Positions 43,493 through 52,218 of a stretch of 64,000 nucleotides of DNA are shown here, piece by piece (positions within the stretch are counted from its first letter, which is position 1; every line of letters begins with the position of its first letter). A model generated the notes under the pieces. The model did no database searches and was not told the DNA's origin. It saw only the letters and a list, made by a program, of their open reading frames with translations. This DNA comes from Rhodoferax sp. BLA1 (GTDB taxonomy: Bacteria > Pseudomonadota > Gammaproteobacteria > Burkholderiales > Burkholderiaceae_C): NCBI RefSeq assembly GCF_013416775.1, contig NZ_SZVI01000013.1, forward strand, positions 248,001-312,000, written 5' to 3'. A program made the position numbers and the translations under genes.

Positions 43493-45814
43493 ATGAAAAC
43501 CACACCCAAGTCCAAAAATACCGACAAACCACAGCGCCAGGCCCTGCCGATGGCGGAGCAACTGGCCGCCGTGCAAGCCCTGGTGGCGGCCATGCCTTAC
43601 AACGTCAACAAGGCAGATGACTTCGGCCGCGAGAACGCCGTCGCACCGCCACGCGGCGCCAATGTGCCAAGCGACTCGCCCACGGTCTCAGCCAGCACGC
43701 TCAGTGAATCCAATATCTCTTCCAAAGCTGAAGCACTCAACAGTGCCCGCTCAGAGACATCCGGTCAGGTGCTTACCACCAATCAGGGGGTAGCGGTTGG
43801 GGACAACCAGAATTCGCTCAAAGCGGGCCTGCGCGGGCCGACCCTGATGGAAGACTTCATCCTGCGCGAGAAGATCACCCACTTTGACCACGAACGCATT
43901 CCCGAGCGCATCGTGCATGCGCGCGGCTCCGCTGCCCACGGCTATTTTGAAGCTTATGAGCCGATGACCGCGTTCACACGCGCCGCACCGTTCCAGGCCG
44001 CAGGCAAGATCACACCGGTGTTTGCACGCTTCTCCACCGTGGCGGGTGAACGGGGTTCCACCGACACGGCGCGCGACGTGCGCGGGTTTGCTGTCAAGTT
44101 CTACACCGACGAAGGCAACTGGGACCTGGTGGGCAACAACATCCCGGTGTTTTTTATCCAGGACGCGATGAAGTTCCCGGACCTGATCCACGCGGTGAAA
44201 CCCGAACCACACAACGCCATGCCGCAAGCCGCGTCGGCCCACGACACCTTCTGGGACTTTGCCTCGCTCAGCCCGGAGACCACCCACACGCTGATGTGGG
44301 TGATGTCTGACCGGGGCATCCCACGCAGCCTGCGCATGATGCAGGGTTTTGGTGTGCACACCTTCCGGTTGGTCAATGCGGCAGGTGAGTCACACTTCGT
44401 CAAGTTCCATTGGAAACCCAAGCTGGGCACCCATTCGCTGGTGTGGGACGAAGCCGTCAAGATATCGGGCGCTGATTCAGACTTCCACCGCCGCGATCTG
44501 TGGGACGCCATCGAGTCGGGCGAGTACCCGGAGTGGGAGTTGGGGCTGCAAATCTTCACCGAGGCCCAGGCCGAGAGCTTCAGTTTCGATGTGCTCGATG
44601 CCACCAAGCTGATCCCTGAGGAGCTGGTACCGGTGACACCGGTGGGTCGCATGGTGCTCAACCGCAACCCGGACAACTTCTTTGCCGAAACCGAGCAAGT
44701 GGCCTTTTGCACCGCCCACGTGATTCCCGGCATCGACTTCAGCAACGACCCCTTGCTGGCGGGACGCATCCACTCCTACCTGGACACCCAGATCACCCGC
44801 CTGGGTGGGGCCAACTTCCACGAGCTTCCGATCAACGCGCCGCTGACAACCGTGGCCAATAACCAGCGCGACGGATTACACCGCCAGGCCATCCCGCGTG
44901 GCCGTGTCGCGTACGAACCCAACTCGCTGGGGGGTGGTTGCCCGTTCCAGGCCGGCGCGGCAGGTTTTGTATCGTTCCCGCAACCAGTGGACGAGGGGCA
45001 AGGCGACAAGTTACGTGGCAAGCCCGAGAAATTTGCAGACCACTACACCCAGGCCACCTTGTTTTATGAGAGCCAGACGGCGCAAGAGAAAGCACATATC
45101 GCGGGCGGCTTTCGCTTCGAGTTGAGCAAACTCACGGTGCCTGCCATCCGCGAGCGCATGGTGTCGTCGCTGGTCAACGTCTCACCCGAACTCGCCGCCA
45201 CCGTCGCCGCTGGCTTGGGTATCGCCGTGCCGGACGCGATGCCAAAAGCGCTGGTTGATCCAGCATCGCCCGAGGTAAGCACTTCGCCGGCGCTGTCGCT
45301 CACCGCTTTGCCAGGTGATGGGGGGATTCGCACCCGCAAAGTGGCGATTCTGCTGGCCGATGGGGTCGCTGGACCGTCGGTTGCGGTCGTGCTTGACGCT
45401 TTGCTGGCGGCAGGTGCCGAGGTGCATCTGATCGCGGCCCGGCTGGGACGGGTGACGACAGAGAACAACAGCACGCTGGAGGCCAGCGCAACGTTTGAGA
45501 ACGCCCCCCCGGTTTTATTTGATGGCCTGGTATTGCCTGACGGTGCCGACGGTGTGGCAGCTCTGGGGGACTATGTTGAGGTGATGGACTTCATCTCAAA
45601 CCAGTACCGGCATGGTAAGACCATTCTGGCACTGGGGGCCGCCAGCACCCTGATTGAACGCGCTGGTATCTCGGCCACCCTGGCCAGCGGCGACGCAGAT
45701 CCGGGCATCGTGATGCCACTCAAAGTCAAAGCGGACCAGGCAGTGGTCGACTTCATCACCGCGCTGGGCAGACACCGCCATCCTGAGCGGGAGGCTGGTA
45801 GACCCACACACTGA
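43493..45814 (+). CDS. katE: Large-subunit catalase (HPII type)
   Basis: A 773-residue heme catalase that splits hydrogen peroxide to water and oxygen. His142 in [14 protein letters not shown] is the distal catalytic histidine, [16 protein letters not shown] holds the conserved asparagine, and Tyr429 in [18 protein letters not shown] is the proximal heme ligand. The extra C-terminal flavodoxin/DJ-1-like domain (residues about 615-765, [18 protein letters not shown]) marks it as HPII/KatE type. AAGG precedes the ATG at 43493; the frame upstream is not supported. It converges on the alternative oxidase gene. Confidence 0.95.
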   Translation: MKTTPKSKNTDKPQRQALPMAEQLAAVQALVAAMPYNVNKADDFGRENAVAPPRGANVPSDSPTVSASTLSESNISSKAEALNSARSETSGQVLTTNQGVAVGDNQNSLKAGLRGPTLMEDFILREKITHFDHERIPERIVHARGSAAHGYFEAYEPMTAFTRAAPFQAAGKITPVFARFSTVAGERGSTDTARDVRGFAVKFYTDEGNWDLVGNNIPVFFIQDAMKFPDLIHAVKPEPHNAMPQAASAHDTFWDFASLSPETTHTLMWVMSDRGIPRSLRMMQGFGVHTFRLVNAAGESHFVKFHWKPKLGTHSLVWDEAVKISGADSDFHRRDLWDAIESGEYPEWELGLQIFTEAQAESFSFDVLDATKLIPEELVPVTPVGRMVLNRNPDNFFAETEQVAFCTAHVIPGIDFSNDPLLAGRIHSYLDTQITRLGGANFHELPINAPLTTVANNQRDGLHRQAIPRGRVAYEPNSLGGGCPFQAGAAGFVSFPQPVDEGQGDKLRGKPEKFADHYTQATLFYESQTAQEKAHIAGGFRFELSKLTVPAIRERMVSSLVNVSPELAATVAAGLGIAVPDAMPKALVDPASPEVSTSPALSLTALPGDGGIRTRKVAILLADGVAGPSVAVVLDALLAAGAEVHLIAARLGRVTTENNSTLEASATFENAPPVLFDGLVLPDGADGVAALGDYVEVMDFISNQYRHGKTILALGAASTLIERAGISATLASGDADPGIVMPLKVKADQAVVDFITALGRHRHPEREAGRPTH

Positions 45815-45820
45815 GTCAGG

Positions 45821-45846
45821 CAGGGCGCGTCACACCCAGCGCCCTG
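45821..45846. terminator. Hairpin between convergent katE and alternative oxidase genes
   Basis: CAGGGCGC and GCGCCCTG form a perfect 8-bp stem around a 10-base loop, 6 bp past the katE stop codon. No T-run follows on either strand, so termination efficiency is uncertain. Confidence 0.4.
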
Positions 45847-45874
45847 GTACACACGCCGCGCTTGGGCTGGTTGT

Positions 45875-46501
45875 TCAGTCCTGGGCGTGGGCCAGTTCGT
45901 CGGAAAACTGGTGGTTCACATCGCGGTGGTGTGCTTCATCCGCCCGGATCAACACAATCACCTCGCGCAACAAGGTGCCGGGTGCCAGCTTCCAGTAATC
46001 CAGCGCGACCTGGGGCGCTGGCACATTCGGGTAGCTGCCGTTGTCGACCCCTGCCAGGTACTCGGTGTAGCTGTAAACCGCCTCTTCCTCCAGATAACCC
46101 ACGATGCGGTGCGCCGTTCTGGGTGAAAACACATACAGCAAAAAGAACAAGTTGTAGAACACACCCTGCACCCCTACCACCAACAGCCGCTCCAAACGCG
46201 AGGGTTGGGCAATCTCGATGAACGTCATCAGGTGCATACGTTCGTTTTCAGCCTCATCCAGCAACACGCGGATCCACCCTCGGTCACTTTCCATCCGGCG
46301 CAGCGCCCGCAAATGTTGCAAAGCGCCCGCCACCATGCCAGGTACAGCTGCCACAGTTTCCAACACCACCGCCCGGTTGCCATAACGTTTTGCAAAAAAT
46401 GCGTCCGCAAAAAACCGCATGAACTTGACCAAGCGGTAGGCGAATCGATCACGAAAACCCTGGGGTGGGTGGTGGTGAACTGGTTGCTTGTCCTTGATCA
46501 T
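45875..46501 (-). CDS. Alternative oxidase (cyanide-insensitive ubiquinol oxidase)
   Basis: A 208-residue membrane-bound diiron protein that passes electrons from ubiquinol to oxygen without proton pumping. All six iron ligands are visible: Glu48 (VVLETVA), Glu87 and His90 (ENERMHLM), a glutamate of [13 protein letters not shown] (138-140), Glu189 and His192 ([12 protein letters not shown]). The hydrophobic hairpin [16 protein letters not shown] anchors it. The ATG at 46501 gives the usual bacterial length; a TTG at 46576 would add an unsupported stretch. Its place beside katE fits a role in limiting oxidative stress or in nitric oxide or cyanide tolerance. Confidence 0.93.
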   Translation of the reverse strand: MIKDKQPVHHHPPQGFRDRFAYRLVKFMRFFADAFFAKRYGNRAVVLETVAAVPGMVAGALQHLRALRRMESDRGWIRVLLDEAENERMHLMTFIEIAQPSRLERLLVVGVQGVFYNLFFLLYVFSPRTAHRIVGYLEEEAVYSYTEYLAGVDNGSYPNVPAPQVALDYWKLAPGTLLREVIVLIRADEAHHRDVNHQFSDELAHAQD

Positions 46502-46782
46502 GTAGGAGGCGCCTCGCTGTGTTGTGTGGGATGGTTCATCTTCGACGGCACGGCTGCCGTACACCGTTGCGTTCAAACATGGCCGGTCGACTTGGCTTGG
46601 CGTTCAAAGGCCAACGCGCCTGACGCAAAAAAGCCACCCCATTCGGGCTGTGATTGCACCGCTCACGGCTGGCGCTGTCGGTCTGCCAGCCAACATACAG
46701 TCGGGCCGCGCTTTGTTCGTTGCCGTACTGACCAGGTGTGACTGAAGCCATACAGTGATTCATCCCAAGACCAGGTGACACC

Positions 46783-47103
46783 ATGAACTGCACTACTACC
46801 TCAGACGGCACAGAGCCTTTGGTCAGCCCGCAGACCCTTCACCGTGAGGCGATGGTTCAGCTCCAAAAGTCACTCAAACACCATCGGCAAGCGGCGGCGT
46901 TTCACGAGTCCGGTGACACCCAACAAGCCACAGCCCATGGCACGATGGCCTTTGATCGCGCGGCACACGCGGTGGAAATCAGCGGTCGGGCGATGTTTGT
47001 CCCAACAACGCCGCCTCGACCCCGGCAAAAACCCAAAACGCTGAGTTGGGAGAGTCTGCTGGCCGCCTTCTCGCAGTGGCGGCGCAGCGCTCGGTCAGCC
47101 TAG
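46783..47103 (+). CDS. Hypothetical protein, histidine/alanine-rich
   Basis: A 106-residue product with no family I recognise. The middle (HREAMVQLQKSLKHHRQAAAFHESGDTQQATAHGTMAFDRAAHAVE) is helical and rich in His and Ala, resembling a single tetratricopeptide-like pair; the tail is basic. AGGTGA is 6 bases before the ATG. It lies in the stress-related region between the alternative oxidase and PNPOx-like genes. It may be a real gene, but evidence is limited to layout and codon use. Confidence 0.5.
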   Translation: MNCTTTSDGTEPLVSPQTLHREAMVQLQKSLKHHRQAAAFHESGDTQQATAHGTMAFDRAAHAVEISGRAMFVPTTPPRPRQKPKTLSWESLLAAFSQWRRSARSA

Positions 47104-47255
47104 TACTGCACCACTGCCCGTTTTGTGATGCGTTAGTAAACGCACAGACCGGTGACGCACTGGCGCCTACATTGAACAGTCCTACCGCCAATTTACTTGA
47201 CCACACCTCGCAACCTGAGGATGTGACAACGTCACTTTCACCCCACAAAACAACC

Positions 47256-47783
47256 ATGAAAACAGAAACTCAGACCAGCGCCGATCTCGCCCACGTTGCC
47301 CAAATGATCGAGGGCACACACATTGCGATGCTGACCACCATCGAGTCCGACGGCACCTTGGCGAGCCGCCCGATGGCGCCCCTGGAAATGGACGCCACGG
47401 GTGCGATCTGGTTCTTCACCGACCTGCGATCCTCCACGCTTGAACACCTCACCGTCGCCAACCTCACGTTCACCGATGTGGCGCGCGGGACCTACGTGTC
47501 GCTGTCTGGCCGGGGAGAAATCGACAACGACCAAGCGCGCATCGACAGCCTGTGGACCCCCATGGCCAAGCCCTGGTTTCCAGAGGGCCCGACATCACCC
47601 ACGCTGGCCTTGCTGAAGTTTGTGCCCAACGTCGCCGACTATTGGGATGCCTCCAACAGCCGGATGGTCAGGGCCTTCAGCCTGATAGCGTCAGCGGTCA
47701 CAGGCAAACCCCTTGCCATGGGCGAACACGGTTCACACACCGGACTGTCAGCTGCGGCAGGTGCCCAGGGAGAAACGGCATGA
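47256..47783 (+). CDS. Pyridoxamine 5'-phosphate oxidase-like general stress protein
   Basis: A 175-residue split-barrel flavin-binding-type protein of the general-stress-protein-26 group. Family blocks are MIEGTHIAMLTTIESDGTLASRPMAPLEMD, AIWFFTDLRSSTLEHL and YVSLSGRGEIDNDQARIDSLWTPMAKPWFPEG. Such proteins bind FMN, FAD or F420-like cofactors; their reactions are mostly unknown. The ATG at 47256 starts the domain; the frame upstream is unsupported. DUF2177 follows 52 bp later. Confidence 0.88.
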   Translation: MKTETQTSADLAHVAQMIEGTHIAMLTTIESDGTLASRPMAPLEMDATGAIWFFTDLRSSTLEHLTVANLTFTDVARGTYVSLSGRGEIDNDQARIDSLWTPMAKPWFPEGPTSPTLALLKFVPNVADYWDASNSRMVRAFSLIASAVTGKPLAMGEHGSHTGLSAAAGAQGETA

Positions 47784-47835
47784 AGACACCCAGCACGTCA
47801 GGCGCTGCCGCCCAACTCAGGCCGGGGGTGGTGCG

Positions 47836-48243
47836 ATGAACAAGTATGTTGCTGGCTACGCCGCCGTGGCGGCGGTGATGCTGTTGCTGGACATGGTGTG
47901 GTTGGGTGTGGTGGCCAAATCGATGTACCAGGAGTCCATCGGCCACCTGATGGCTGATAAGCCCCGCATCGCTGCTGCAGCGGTGTTTTATGTGGTTTAT
48001 GCCATGGGTCTGATGGTTTTTGTGTTGGTGCCCCATGTGAACGACACCCAATGGGGTCGCACACTGCTTTTTGGCGCCCTGTTTGGCTTCGTGGCTTACG
48101 CCACCTATGACCTGAGCAACCTCGCCACACTCAAGAACTGGCCGGTGAAACTGACGTTGATCGACATGTGCTGGGGTTCGGTGCTCAGCGCTGTGTCGGC
48201 TGGTGCTGGCAAGGCCGCGATGAACTGGGCAGCGCGGCCTTGA
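47836..48243 (+). CDS. DUF2177 membrane protein
   Basis: A 135-residue protein with four hydrophobic helices, recognised as DUF2177 from YAAVAAVMLLLDMVWLGVVAKSMYQ, the block VFYVVYAMGLMVFVL, GALFGFVAYATYDLSNLATLKNWP and the final IDMCWGSVLSAVSA. Function unknown. The ATG at 47836 follows a weak GGGGTGGTG. It is probably co-transcribed with the PNPOx-like gene. Confidence 0.88.
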   Translation: MNKYVAGYAAVAAVMLLLDMVWLGVVAKSMYQESIGHLMADKPRIAAAAVFYVVYAMGLMVFVLVPHVNDTQWGRTLLFGALFGFVAYATYDLSNLATLKNWPVKLTLIDMCWGSVLSAVSAGAGKAAMNWAARP

Positions 48244-48401
48244 CGGTTGAACGGGTACATAAGCTGTGTGCCCTGCCCAAACTTCCGCGGGCTTGGCCAG
48301 CTCAATGCCCATCTCATGGGTAACTATGCGTGTTGATGGCCCATTCGGTGGCGCAGATACGGGACGCAGCCCCAACGCCCCAGCTACCCTGCTGCACTCC
48401 C

Positions 48402-49571
48402 TCACAACACCCGCACCACCCCCATGTCCGGGCGGTCCAGCCACTGCGCGAACTCTTCAGCCAGCTGCTGACTGGCTGACACGGCGGTGGTCCAGGCCTT
48501 GACGCGGCCTGACAGATCGGCGCCGTAGTGGGTGAAATCGGTGCGATCAGGCAGTTTGCCGTTGGGCAGGGTTTTGACCCACTCGGGGTTGGGGGCCAGC
48601 AGCAGCAGGTTGTCCAGAAACGGTGTGGCACGGTGGCGCCAGCGCAGGTGTTTGTCCAGCCAACCCGGCACCACGCTGCGCTGGAAGTGGGGGTACAACA
48701 CCAGCGCCGCCCCGCTTTGTGGATCTTTTTGACCTGTAGCCCTTGTATCACCTGGGCTACCAGCTATGTTTCTGGTAGTACCCAACGCTGCCGCCCAGTT
48801 CAGATGCAGGTGGTAGTCGGTCACACCACCGTCCCAATACGCACCGGTTGGGGCGCCTTCAATGTTGTGCACCGCCTCCAGCACAAACGGGATCGAGCAG
48901 CTGGCCTGCATCGCGGGCAAGAAGTTGGCCTCGGTTAAGCCGACCTGATGTGTCGGGTAGTCGCTCGCATCAAACGGCAAGCTGGCCAGCTGATGTGGCA
49001 CGCCCGGCAGCGGGCTGGAGAACACCACGCGTTGCAGCCACAGGCCCAGCGCCCGCCGCGCCAGCAGGTTGCTGGCAAAGGCCGCGCCATATCCGGCTGC
49101 GGTGGACCAGCCCGCTTCACGCTTGAGCAGGCCACGCCCGTGCGCTGTGAGCAGATGCAGCCGGTAACGCGGGTGCTGCAGCAGCTCGGTGATGCGCCCG
49201 CCATAAAAGGCCTGCAAGTTCTGACCAAACACCGCGCTGACCCGTGTCGCGGCAGGTCGTTTTTCACCGGGCAGCAATGCGTAGTTCTGGTGGATGTAGT
49301 CGTGCTCAAGTCGTTGGAGTGCGGCCACCGGCTCGTTCAGGCAGGCGGTAGCCATACGCCAGGCACCAATTGAGGCGCCCACCAGCGCTACCGTTTGGTT
49401 CGACTGCGGCAACCAGTGACCAAAAATGAACTGGTCCAGCGGCCCCAGGATCAGGCCCTTGGGGCCGCCCGCTGCGGCCGGTATCGCGGCAATATCCTGG
49501 CTGTGCAGGCCGTGGTGGCGCAGGTGCGCCAGCGCGCGCGGGCCAGCGTAAATATGCAGGGCTTTTGTCAT
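48402..49571 (-). CDS. Patatin-like phospholipase
   Basis: A 389-residue serine lipid hydrolase. AAAGGPKGLILGPLDQF is the oxyanion-type glycine block, VGASIGAW contains the nucleophile serine (GxSxG), and the aspartate of the catalytic dyad is in WDGGVTDYH. Substrates are phospholipids or acyl lipids. The ATG at 49571 gives a normal N-terminus, although the ribosome site is weak. Residues about 268-280 (IAGSPGDTRATGQ) come from a palindromic element located between the DGG block and LVLYPHFQRSVVPGWLDKHL. A dead copy of the 3' end lies at 41539-41705. Confidence 0.88.
   Translation of the reverse strand: MTKALHIYAGPRALAHLRHHGLHSQDIAAIPAAAGGPKGLILGPLDQFIFGHWLPQSNQTVALVGASIGAWRMATACLNEPVAALQRLEHDYIHQNYALLPGEKRPAATRVSAVFGQNLQAFYGGRITELLQHPRYRLHLLTAHGRGLLKREAGWSTAAGYGAAFASNLLARRALGLWLQRVVFSSPLPGVPHQLASLPFDASDYPTHQVGLTEANFLPAMQASCSIPFVLEAVHNIEGAPTGAYWDGGVTDYHLHLNWAAALGTTRNIAGSPGDTRATGQKDPQSGAALVLYPHFQRSVVPGWLDKHLRWRHRATPFLDNLLLLAPNPEWVKTLPNGKLPDRTDFTHYGADLSGRVKAWTTAVSASQQLAEEFAQWLDRPDMGVVRVL
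48731..48767 (-). repeat. Dispersed palindromic element, copy 9 (inside patatin gene)
   Basis: GACCTGTAGCCCTTGTATCA then CCTGGGCTACCAGCTAT is the reverse complement of the consensus and differs from the intergenic copy at 40144 at only a few bases, so this insertion is recent. It is translated in sense and adds about 12 residues in frame. Confidence 0.85.
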
Positions 49572-49825
49572 GGGCAAGGTGGGTAAAGAGGGGGTAAGAC
49601 CCGGGGATTGTCCAGCCACAGCGTGGCAAAGGCCGCACACACCGCCCTGATGTCGGTCTGATGGCAACACATCGGCCACAGCTGCGTGTCTTTGACTATC
49701 GCCAAAACGCCACACCGGCTAATATGACCCGTCCATCTTTGACTGTTGCCCCAGGCGCCCTGGCCTGCCCCGTGGCGTATGACAGTTCCCGCCCGGTGTG
49801 ATCCATCCTTGAACAGGTGTTGCCT

Positions 49826-51394
49826 ATGAAGATGCGTATCCGAATCCCCCTGACTTTTGCCATTGGTGCGGTGCTGATCCTCTGCGCGGGGCTGTTGGGC
49901 ATTGTGATGCTCAACGGCGCGGTGGCCAAGTTTGAAAACAATGTGCTGCAGCATGTGGCGGGCAGCAAAAAAGGCGCCGAGGTGGCCTCGGAATTTGCGG
50001 TGGCCATCCAGGAATGGAAAAACGTGCTGCTGCGTGGCAAAGACCCGGCCAATCTGGACAAATACTGGGCCGCACACCAAAAAGCCATGGGCCAGGTCAA
50101 CACCCACCTCACAACACTGGCAGATCTGGTGGCCGACGACCCGGCAGCCAAAGCGCTGGTGGCGCAATTGCAACCCGAGATGGCCGCAGCCCAGGCGGGC
50201 TATCAAAAAGCCTTTGCCACGTTCCAGGCCGCCGACCATGAACCCAGCGCCGGAGACAACGCCGCCAAAGGGGTGGACCGTGCCGCCGCCGCCACACTGG
50301 GCAAGGTGCTGGCCGCTCTGAGCACGGCAGAAGCTGCCGAAAGACAGCTGGCACACGACCATGCCCAACAGGCCACCTGGATGTCGGTCAGCGTGATGTT
50401 GCTGGTGGCCCTGCTGTCGGTGCTGACGGTGATCTGGATGACCTGGAAACAAACCATCGTGCCCCTGAGCTCGGCTTCCGGCCTGGCCAGCCGGGTGGCA
50501 GCGGGTGACCTCACCAGCACCGCCACCGCGGTGGTGGCCGATGAGGTGGGTGAGTTGATCGACGCCATGCACAGCATGCAAAACAATTTGGTGCAGGTGG
50601 TCAGCCGGGTGCGCCAGGGTGCCGAGGCAGTCGCTGCCGCCAGCACAGAGATCGCCCAGGGCAACCTGGACCTGTCAGCACGCACCGAGTCACAAGCCAG
50701 TGCACTGGAGCAAACCTCGGCCAGCATGGAAGAGCTCAGCGGGCGCGTCAAACAGAATGCCGACAGCGCCCAGCAGGCCAACCAGCTCGCGGTAAACGCC
50801 AGCCAGGTGGCGCAGCAAGGTGGTGTGGTGGTGAGTCAGGTGGTGGACACCATGCGTGGCATCAACGAAGCCTCACGCAAGATCAGCGACATCATCAGCG
50901 TGATCGACGGCATTGCGTTTCAGACCAACATCCTGGCCTTGAACGCCGCCGTGGAAGCCGCTCGCGCGGGCGAACAAGGGCGTGGTTTTGCGGTGGTGGC
51001 CTCAGAGGTGCGTTTGCTGGCCGGGCGCAGTGCCGAGGCCGCGCGCGAGATCAAGACCCTGATCCAGGCCAGCGTGGCACGCATCGACCAAGGCAATGCG
51101 CTGGTGGACCAAGCCGGCAGCACCATGCAAGAGGTGGTGCAGTCGGTGCAGCGGCTGACCAACATCATGAGCGAGATCAGCGCTGCCAGCCAAGAACAAA
51201 GCCACGGGGTGACCCAGATTGGTGAAGCCGTGATGCAGATGGACCAGGTCACCCAGCAAAACGCCGCACTGGTCGAAGAAATGACCGCCGCCGCCAGCAG
51301 CCTGAAGGTTCAGGCGCACGGCCTGGTGCAGACCGTGGCGATGTTCAAGCTGCAAACGCAGGGTTCACTGCCGGTGCCCGTCCACCAGACTTAA
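49826..51394 (+). CDS. Methyl-accepting chemotaxis protein
   Basis: A 522-residue chemoreceptor. Helix 1 (residues 5-28), a periplasmic four-helix ligand domain (about 30-185), helix 2 ([20 protein letters not shown]), HAMP, then the cytoplasmic signalling domain with the hairpin tip [32 protein letters not shown] that docks CheA/CheW. Methylation-type helices flank it. The ATG at 49826 has CAGGTG upstream. No CheB/CheR docking pentapeptide is visible at the C-terminus (it ends VPVHQT). It converges on the HDOD gene with a 4-bp overlap of stop codons. Ligand unknown. Confidence 0.95.
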   Translation: MKMRIRIPLTFAIGAVLILCAGLLGIVMLNGAVAKFENNVLQHVAGSKKGAEVASEFAVAIQEWKNVLLRGKDPANLDKYWAAHQKAMGQVNTHLTTLADLVADDPAAKALVAQLQPEMAAAQAGYQKAFATFQAADHEPSAGDNAAKGVDRAAAATLGKVLAALSTAEAAERQLAHDHAQQATWMSVSVMLLVALLSVLTVIWMTWKQTIVPLSSASGLASRVAAGDLTSTATAVVADEVGELIDAMHSMQNNLVQVVSRVRQGAEAVAAASTEIAQGNLDLSARTESQASALEQTSASMEELSGRVKQNADSAQQANQLAVNASQVAQQGGVVVSQVVDTMRGINEASRKISDIISVIDGIAFQTNILALNAAVEAARAGEQGRGFAVVASEVRLLAGRSAEAAREIKTLIQASVARIDQGNALVDQAGSTMQEVVQSVQRLTNIMSEISAASQEQSHGVTQIGEAVMQMDQVTQQNAALVEEMTAAASSLKVQAHGLVQTVAMFKLQTQGSLPVPVHQT

Positions 51395-52212
51395 ATCAGC
51401 GGGCGCCCGGGCTCCTGCATCGACCAGTCGATCGGGTCCTGCTGCAGCACCAGGTCAATGTCCAGGCCCATCACCTCAGCCACCAGCGACGGGAAACTCA
51501 CCGTCATTGCGTTTTCGCTCAAGCGCGCTTGCCGGACGCGGGCACGCCAGATCGCCAGGTGCACCACACCGGCCATGGGTTCGTGGGGCTCATGGTCAAA
51601 CGGCGCATGGGCAAACAGCAGCGCATCATGGATCAAGCTCGGTAAATGCCACTGGCGCGCCAGCCAGGCACTGACCTCGGTGTAACAAAACCCAAAGACG
51701 CGGCGCTCCACCCGACTGCGTTTGAGGCCCAGCGGGCGGGACCGGGCGTCCAGCGCCACCACCTGGCTCATGCCGGAGCGCATCGCCAGCTCACCCACCG
51801 CATGGATCAGCCCGCAGGTGAACGCCGCCTGCTGGTTGAGTCGTAACAACCCGGCCAGCGAACGCGCCACCTTGGCACAGTCCAGGCTGTAGGCCCAGAA
51901 CTGGGTGATGTCGAAACTGGGGCTGCTGGGGTAGCCCGGCACGGCGGCGGCCGACGCCACCATGGCCTGCACCTGGCCCAGGCGCAATACCGCCAGCGCC
52001 TCACTCACACCGTGGATCTGGCCGGTCAGCCCGAAGTAGTTGGCATTGGCCGCTTGCAACAGGCGCATGGCCAGCGCCGGGTCGGAGCTCACCAACTGGT
52101 CAATACGCCGCAAATCCGGCTCGGGCCGGGCCAACTCCACCAGCAGCAGCGCCACCGCCCGGGGCCTGCTGGGCATGACAAAGCGTGACGACAACAGGGC
52201 GGTGGGCTCCAT
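51391..52212 (-). CDS. HDOD domain protein
   Basis: A 273-residue protein with one HDOD domain ([72 protein letters not shown]). The HD metal pair is changed to IHAVG, as in this signalling family. It lies 7 bp behind tex on the same strand. It is one of five HDOD proteins in this window, four of them in the last 13 kb. Confidence 0.88.
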   Translation of the reverse strand: MEPTALLSSRFVMPSRPRAVALLLVELARPEPDLRRIDQLVSSDPALAMRLLQAANANYFGLTGQIHGVSEALAVLRLGQVQAMVASAAAVPGYPSSPSFDITQFWAYSLDCAKVARSLAGLLRLNQQAAFTCGLIHAVGELAMRSGMSQVVALDARSRPLGLKRSRVERRVFGFCYTEVSAWLARQWHLPSLIHDALLFAHAPFDHEPHEPMAGVVHLAIWRARVRQARLSENAMTVSFPSLVAEVMGLDIDLVLQQDPIDWSMQEPGRPLI

Positions 52213-52218
52213 GGGGTG

